Positions 20,687 to 24,105 of a stretch of 24,105 nucleotides of DNA are shown in pieces. The notes below the pieces were generated by a model that was not told where the DNA came from, made no database searches, and was given only the letters and a program-made list of their open reading frames with translations. The DNA is from a virus. Positions within the stretch are counted from its first letter, which is position 1; each line of letters begins with the position of its first letter. Where the stretch lies: positions 1 through 24,105 of the IMG/VR virus record IMGVR_UViG_3300017989_005280, one strand, 5' to 3'. Position numbers and translations under genes: made by a program.

Positions 20687-22126
20687 TTAATTAATTCCCG
20701 CTGTAGGTATACCAAAAAATTCACGCAAAGCTGTGCGTTTTTCTGTTCCTATAGGTTGATTAGCAAACACTTTTTTAATCGTCTCTAATGCTGGTGTCAT
20801 ACGCTTTTCGATCTTTGCTTCCATGTTTTTCGGGCGTTGGCCTTTGTTTTCTGTTATAAGATCATTCATAACATTAAAACGCGCCTTAGCAATGTCATTA
20901 AATAGTTGTAAGTTTCTTATAACTTTTGCTCTACCATCCCTACTTTGCATAAGAGTCGGAATTCGCTTAAGGTACATCTTAACTTCTTGTTGCGTAACAC
21001 GTGCACCAAATACATCTTTAACATTTTTAAGGAAGTCGGTACTCAACTTATCAAATTCTTGAGCATCTGCCGTTCTCAAAAATCCAAGATCTATACCAAA
21101 ACCAAATATTCCTTCACTTGCTGCTTTAACGACAGAATTTGCAATGCTACTGCCAAAATAGCCCTTATCGTTAAGCTCTTTCATTCTTGCAAGCCTAATT
21201 TCATCATCATTAGCAGCTTTATGTTGTTTTACAACTGACTTATAAGTATCTTTTGTTTCCGCGTCTATTTCTTTTTGCTTCTTGGCTTTTTCAGCTCGCT
21301 CTTTAGCAGAGAATTCATCTAGATACCTTCTTTCTTGCAATTTAAATTGTTTTTCTTTTAATTTTTGTTTCGCATCAAACTGTTTTTTAGATCTTTCATC
21401 TTGCTTCTCTGCTGTTAATAACTTTCCTAGTGCACGTTCTTTTTGCGTAAGAATATTATTAGCTGTGGTTAACTGCTTAGAGTTTAAAACTCCACGCCCT
21501 ATAACGTTTCTTATGCGATCAATATCATTAGTTAATCTATCAGCCTGCCTCTTAAGAGGGGATATATCTGTTGCATCCGATTTTTTAATTGTTTTTAGTA
21601 CCGGTTTAATTGGAACATCTTCGGTAGTAATTTGAGGCTCTATTTCCTTTTCAAACACTTCTTTTTGTTTAATTCCAACAGCCTTGGGAACTTCTATTTT
21701 TTCGACAACAGGAGAAACTTCTCTAGTCGGAGTAACCATGGTAGGAGATGGAACAGCTTCTATGGGAGCTTGAGCTAACGTTGGTTGCATACCGGTTATC
21801 GGGCCCGCTGGAGGTGCACCTAACGCTTCTGCTAGAGCTGTTTGTCCAGGAGCTTCCATTTCCAGCTTCAGTAAATTTCCTAATACTTGAGGATTTTCAG
21901 CACCTAATTCAGAGTATAACTGTGCTTTTTCCGGTCCCACCAACGGAGCCAAGCTTCCTTGCAAACTTTGCTGTTGCTGTCTTTTCTGCATATTTTGAAG
22001 CTTCATATTGATAATATTAGATATTCCAGCTCCAAGGCCTTGACCGAATCCTGCTAGTCCACCACCCATAGCTTGACCGATTGCATGTCCGGCGGTTGGT
22101 TGCGATGGTAACGTTATTATAGCCAT
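20687..22126 (-). CDS. Candidate internal virion / DNA ejection protein
   Basis: 479 residues, AGGAAAGGA before the ATG. The N-terminus has a Gly-rich amphipathic stretch (QPTAGHAIGQAMGGGLAGFG then QGLGAGISNIINMKLQ). It is followed by Gln-rich and Pro-rich regions (to about 180), a long Lys/Glu/Gln coiled coil (about 190-300, for example EKQDERSKKQFDAKQKLKEK), and a helical C-terminal domain (TADAQEFDKLSTDFLKNVKD, VTQQEVKMYLKRIPTLMQSR). Together with the next gene, it has the alanine/glutamine-rich helical make-up and position expected of podoviral ejection proteins (P22 gp7/gp16/gp20-like role), which leave the head with the DNA and help it cross the envelope. Assignment by composition and context. 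Confidence 0.6.
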   Translation of the reverse strand: MAIITLPSQPTAGHAIGQAMGGGLAGFGQGLGAGISNIINMKLQNMQKRQQQQSLQGSLAPLVGPEKAQLYSELGAENPQVLGNLLKLEMEAPGQTALAEALGAPPAGPITGMQPTLAQAPIEAVPSPTMVTPTREVSPVVEKIEVPKAVGIKQKEVFEKEIEPQITTEDVPIKPVLKTIKKSDATDISPLKRQADRLTNDIDRIRNVIGRGVLNSKQLTTANNILTQKERALGKLLTAEKQDERSKKQFDAKQKLKEKQFKLQERRYLDEFSAKERAEKAKKQKEIDAETKDTYKSVVKQHKAANDDEIRLARMKELNDKGYFGSSIANSVVKAASEGIFGFGIDLGFLRTADAQEFDKLSTDFLKNVKDVFGARVTQQEVKMYLKRIPTLMQSRDGRAKVIRNLQLFNDIAKARFNVMNDLITENKGQRPKNMEAKIEKRMTPALETIKKVFANQPIGTEKRTALREFFGIPTAGIN

Positions 22127-22138
22127 TATTTTCCTTTC

Positions 22139-23119
22139 CTATTTAAACATTCCTGTTTTACTACCACCAAATAACCATGATCCCGCTGCCTGACCTAATC
22201 CACCCATAAGTCCTCCAAGACCTGCACCAATTCCAGGAGCCATTCCTTGTAAAAATGAAGGACGAGCCGGCTGAACAGCAGTATGATAAGGAGACGCCAC
22301 ACCGCCAGTTAATATATTAGCTAATAAGCTTTGCCTGAATTGTGCAGGACCTTGAGCAGCTTGAGCGCGTTGCAATGCCATCTGAGCCTCATTAAATCCC
22401 TGCCTTCTTTGAGCCATACCTAAATTAGCCATTAATTGACCACGTTGAAGACCCAAAACATTCTCTGTCTGACCACGCTGCAATCCAAGTTGGCCTAGTA
22501 CCGCTCCAAGTTTGCCTCGTTCTAGACCGTATTGTGCTCGCTTAAGAGCATATTCTGGTTCCATTGTTGCGCGAAGTGCAGCTAGATTTTCCTCTAATTC
22601 GCTACCAGCTTGTGCTTTTTGTCTTTCAAATGCTCCTGCTCTTTGTCCTCCGCCGGTAAGAGCGGTAAACCTTTCAGCAATTGACGGAAGCGTTTCTTGT
22701 GCAAATTGTCGACGAGCTCGAGCTTCTATAGGGCCAAAATCTAATTCTTTTAAATCTGCTTCTGGTGGCATTTCTGGAACAGGTGGAAGATCTTTTAACT
22801 CTGGAACCATTTGTTCAAATTCCATAGGACCAAAAGTATCACGCGCTTGCTGCACAAGCTCAGCTAATTCTGGAAACTTTTGTGGCTCAGCCTTAAATTC
22901 TTGTAGTATTTGCGGCATAAGGCTCTCTAATTCTCTTTGCGCCGCAGGTGGCAACGTAGGAATGTTAGCAGCTGTACCCCCTCCTGGTAACTCCATGCCG
23001 CCCTTTGCTGCTCTTCCCTTTTTTCCTCTTTTTCTACCAAACAACTTACTAGCAACAAATCCTGCTAGTGGAATAGCGCCATATTTTGCAGCTGCTCCTA
23101 ATATTGCACCTAAAGCCAT
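22139..23119 (-). CDS. Candidate internal virion / ejection protein, Gln/Ala/Gly-rich
   Basis: 326 residues. I chose the ATG at 23117-23119 (MALGAILGAAAKYGAIPLAG) because GAGGAAGGA lies directly before it; an upstream TTG in frame would place that ribosome site inside the gene. A hydrophobic N-terminal segment and a basic LFGRKRGKKGRAAKGG precede a proline-rich part (to about residue 125). Then comes a helical middle with RRQFAQETLPSIAERFTALT, GGGQRAGAFERQKAQAGSEL and LEENLAALRA, repeats of LGLQRGQ at about 210-235, and a Gly-rich end (GMAPGIGAGLGGLMGGLGQA). The pattern fits membrane-active proteins released with phage DNA. The gene lies 12 bases from the 479-residue gene, and both follow the tail genes. 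Confidence 0.6.
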   Translation of the reverse strand: MALGAILGAAAKYGAIPLAGFVASKLFGRKRGKKGRAAKGGMELPGGGTAANIPTLPPAAQRELESLMPQILQEFKAEPQKFPELAELVQQARDTFGPMEFEQMVPELKDLPPVPEMPPEADLKELDFGPIEARARRQFAQETLPSIAERFTALTGGGQRAGAFERQKAQAGSELEENLAALRATMEPEYALKRAQYGLERGKLGAVLGQLGLQRGQTENVLGLQRGQLMANLGMAQRRQGFNEAQMALQRAQAAQGPAQFRQSLLANILTGGVASPYHTAVQPARPSFLQGMAPGIGAGLGGLMGGLGQAAGSWLFGGSKTGMFK

Positions 23120-23151
23120 AATAAATCCTTCCTCAGCCAACCATCTTTAAT

Positions 23152-23180
23152 TTGTTAATAACAAATACCACCTATATCAT
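23152..23180 (+). promoter_or_regulatory. Rightward promoter overlapping a 15-bp inverted repeat
   Basis: TTGTTA (23152-23157), a 17-base spacer and TATCAT (23175-23180). The -35 box lies within TTTGTTA-A-TAACAAA (23151-23165), an inverted repeat that may be an operator. The gene at 23226 starts 45 bases downstream. Confidence 0.55.
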
Positions 23181-23225
23181 ATCAATAGTAGCATAACGTT
23201 ATTAAATAAAAAAAAGGTAATCAAG

Positions 23226-23771
23226 ATGGCAGTCCAAGAAAGAATAGGCGCTTTTGTCCCTACAACAGAAGAATTTGAAATTGAGAACATAGAAGATATT
23301 AATATTAATAGCCCTGAATTTAGAGATTTCTTAATAAGGCTCCGTCTTATGCTTAATAACCATGCAAACACTTTAAATATTAAAGATACTGGCATATATG
23401 ATCCGCAAGAATTTGTTAACGGACAAGTATGGTTTCCAGACCCAACATTAGGAAGTAGCACTGCACAAAAACCTGTAGAGAGACAAGTATATAGAACTGT
23501 AGTTAACTTTGGTGCGCTCACAAATACCGCTACAAAAACGGTAGCTCACAATATTACATTTCCGACAATAAGCACACTAACAGCAACGCGCATATATGGA
23601 GCATCAACAGACCCAGTAGCACAAATACAGATCCCTCTTCCATATTCATCTCCAACATTAGTTAATAATATAGAACTTTATTTTAACGCAACAAATGTAG
23701 TAATCACTACAGGCGCAAACTATTCAGCGTATACTACAACATATATTGTGCTAGAATATATAAAAGAATAA
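23226..23771 (+). CDS. Beta-rich candidate virion protein on the opposite strand
   Basis: 181 residues, AAGG before the ATG. An acidic helical N-terminus (FEIENIEDININSPEFRDFL then RLRLMLNNHANTLN) precedes a beta-rich part: QKPVERQVYRTVVNFGAL, TNTATKTVAHNITFPTIST, RIYGASTDPVAQIQIPLPY, NNIELYFNATNVVITTGANY and TTTYIVLEYIKE. I recognise the V-F-G-L-N...KTVAHNI...ATRIYGAS layout from small structural or tail-associated proteins of environmental phages; the exact role is unknown. It runs against the neighbouring virion genes with its own promoter, and ends before a long hairpin. Confidence 0.68.
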   Translation: MAVQERIGAFVPTTEEFEIENIEDININSPEFRDFLIRLRLMLNNHANTLNIKDTGIYDPQEFVNGQVWFPDPTLGSSTAQKPVERQVYRTVVNFGALTNTATKTVAHNITFPTISTLTATRIYGASTDPVAQIQIPLPYSSPTLVNNIELYFNATNVVITTGANYSAYTTTYIVLEYIKE

Positions 23772-23831
23772 ACTACTAAAGAAGTTATTAGTACTACTGC
23801 TAGTGTGCTTAGTTCATTAGTGGCTTCATTA

Positions 23832-23890
23832 CTCTCCTTTTTTGCGAGAAGCTGTGATTTTTTGTCACAGCTTCTCGTATTAAAGGAGAG
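23832..23890. terminator. Long two-part hairpin between converging genes, likely bidirectional terminator
   Basis: The inner stem CGAGAAGCTGTGA (23845-23857) pairs perfectly over 13 bp with TCACAGCTTCTCG (23865-23877) around a 7-base TTTTTTG loop. An outer stem CTCTCCTTT (23832-23840) pairs with AAAGGAGAG (23882-23890), separated from the inner by a small internal loop. Neither direction has a long U-tract after the inner stem, but leftward or rightward stop signals are possible here because genes converge from both sides (ends at 23771 and 23899). Confidence 0.6.
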
Positions 23891-23898
23891 AATAATGA

Positions 23899-24105
23899 TT
23901 ACAAATCTTGAGATGGAGAGGTATGAAATAAAATAGCGTGAATATCAAAAGGATTAAATGATATAGCGCTATCTTCCATTTGATCATCCGACCAATACAT
24001 TCGAAGTTGTATTGACTCGCCAGTAGCTTGTAAATATACTGCATGCCAAAATCGTTCCTGTGTCGCTTGATACGTTACCGTTGGATATGCTCCAAATTCT
24101 AATAC
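23899..24105 (-). CDS. C-terminal 68 residues of a virion protein, partial at the window edge
   Basis: Read on the complement from 24105 to the TAA at 23899-23901, the frame is open for 68 residues: VLEFGAYPTVTYQATQERF, WHAVYLQATGESIQLRMYWS, DDQMEDSAISFNPFDIHAIL and FHTSPSQDL. This is a beta-domain ending that I associate with tail or head-completion proteins of podovirus-like phages (the HAVYLQATG...IQL pattern). The rest of the gene lies to the right, so the family is uncertain. Confidence 0.7.
   Translation of the reverse strand, partial: VLEFGAYPTVTYQATQERFWHAVYLQATGESIQLRMYWSDDQMEDSAISFNPFDIHAILFHTSPSQDL

Noticed and set aside
1-24105. CRISPR arrays, tRNA genes, rRNA genes, insertion sequences and integrase
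   Set aside because: I looked for regularly spaced repeats, cloverleaf-type TTCGA stems, transposase motifs and tyrosine or serine recombinase motifs and saw none. This is by eye only; a covariance-model tRNA scan would settle the tRNA point.

Overview
The window is about 24 kb of a double-stranded DNA tailed phage (or prophage), AT-rich, with standard genetic code and bacterial-type Shine-Dalgarno sites. The packaging set (small terminase, large terminase and a P22-type portal), an Erf-type annealing protein, candidate internal virion proteins and a large block of short-tail-type fibre genes suggest a podovirus-like virus. Both ends cut through genes: the left edge truncates the portal gene and the right edge truncates a virion protein gene. 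The host cannot be named from the sequence. Several accessory proteins carry Sec signal peptides, so the host exports proteins in the usual bacterial way; any link to an intracellular Gram-negative lineage would be guesswork.

Layout, left to right. (1) 1-1569: portal gene, leftward, partial. (2) 1684-3664: accessory island between portal and GroES/terminase, made of a leftward three-gene operon headed by a ribbon-helix-helix-like gene and a rightward two-gene unit of exported proteins. These are driven by back-to-back sigma70-type promoters, and the rightward unit ends in a clear intrinsic terminator. (3) 3753-7425: leftward run of an unknown protein, a RusA-like protein lacking its acidic residues, TerS, two small membrane or exported proteins, TerL and a GroES co-chaperonin. 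(4) 7426-8160: control region with leftward and rightward promoters, a 16-bp perfect palindrome and a 17-bp-arm inverted repeat. (5) 8161-9849: rightward operon of five tightly packed small genes ending in an ERF single-strand annealing protein. (6) 9939-20248: leftward adhesion block with three large fibre proteins (601, 972 and 837 residues), two tandem C1q-like fibre paralogues and several small genes. (7) 20324-20670: rightward mini-unit with a ribbon-helix-helix regulator and a small membrane protein, inserted antisense in the structural block. (8) 20687-23119: two leftward candidate internal/ejection virion proteins. (9) 23226-23771: a rightward beta-rich candidate virion protein with its own promoter, then a long hairpin, then the C-terminus of another leftward virion protein at the right edge.

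How it fits together: the leftward genes are packaging and virion genes. The rightward 8161-9849 operon looks like an early recombination unit. Three separate rightward units (2569-3621, 20376-20670, 23226-23771) run against the structural flow, each with its own promoter-like sequence. The main points of interest are the moron-like island with exported proteins and symmetric promoters, the RusA-like protein without catalytic aspartates, the phage GroES, the modular and duplicated fibre genes, and the structured control region.
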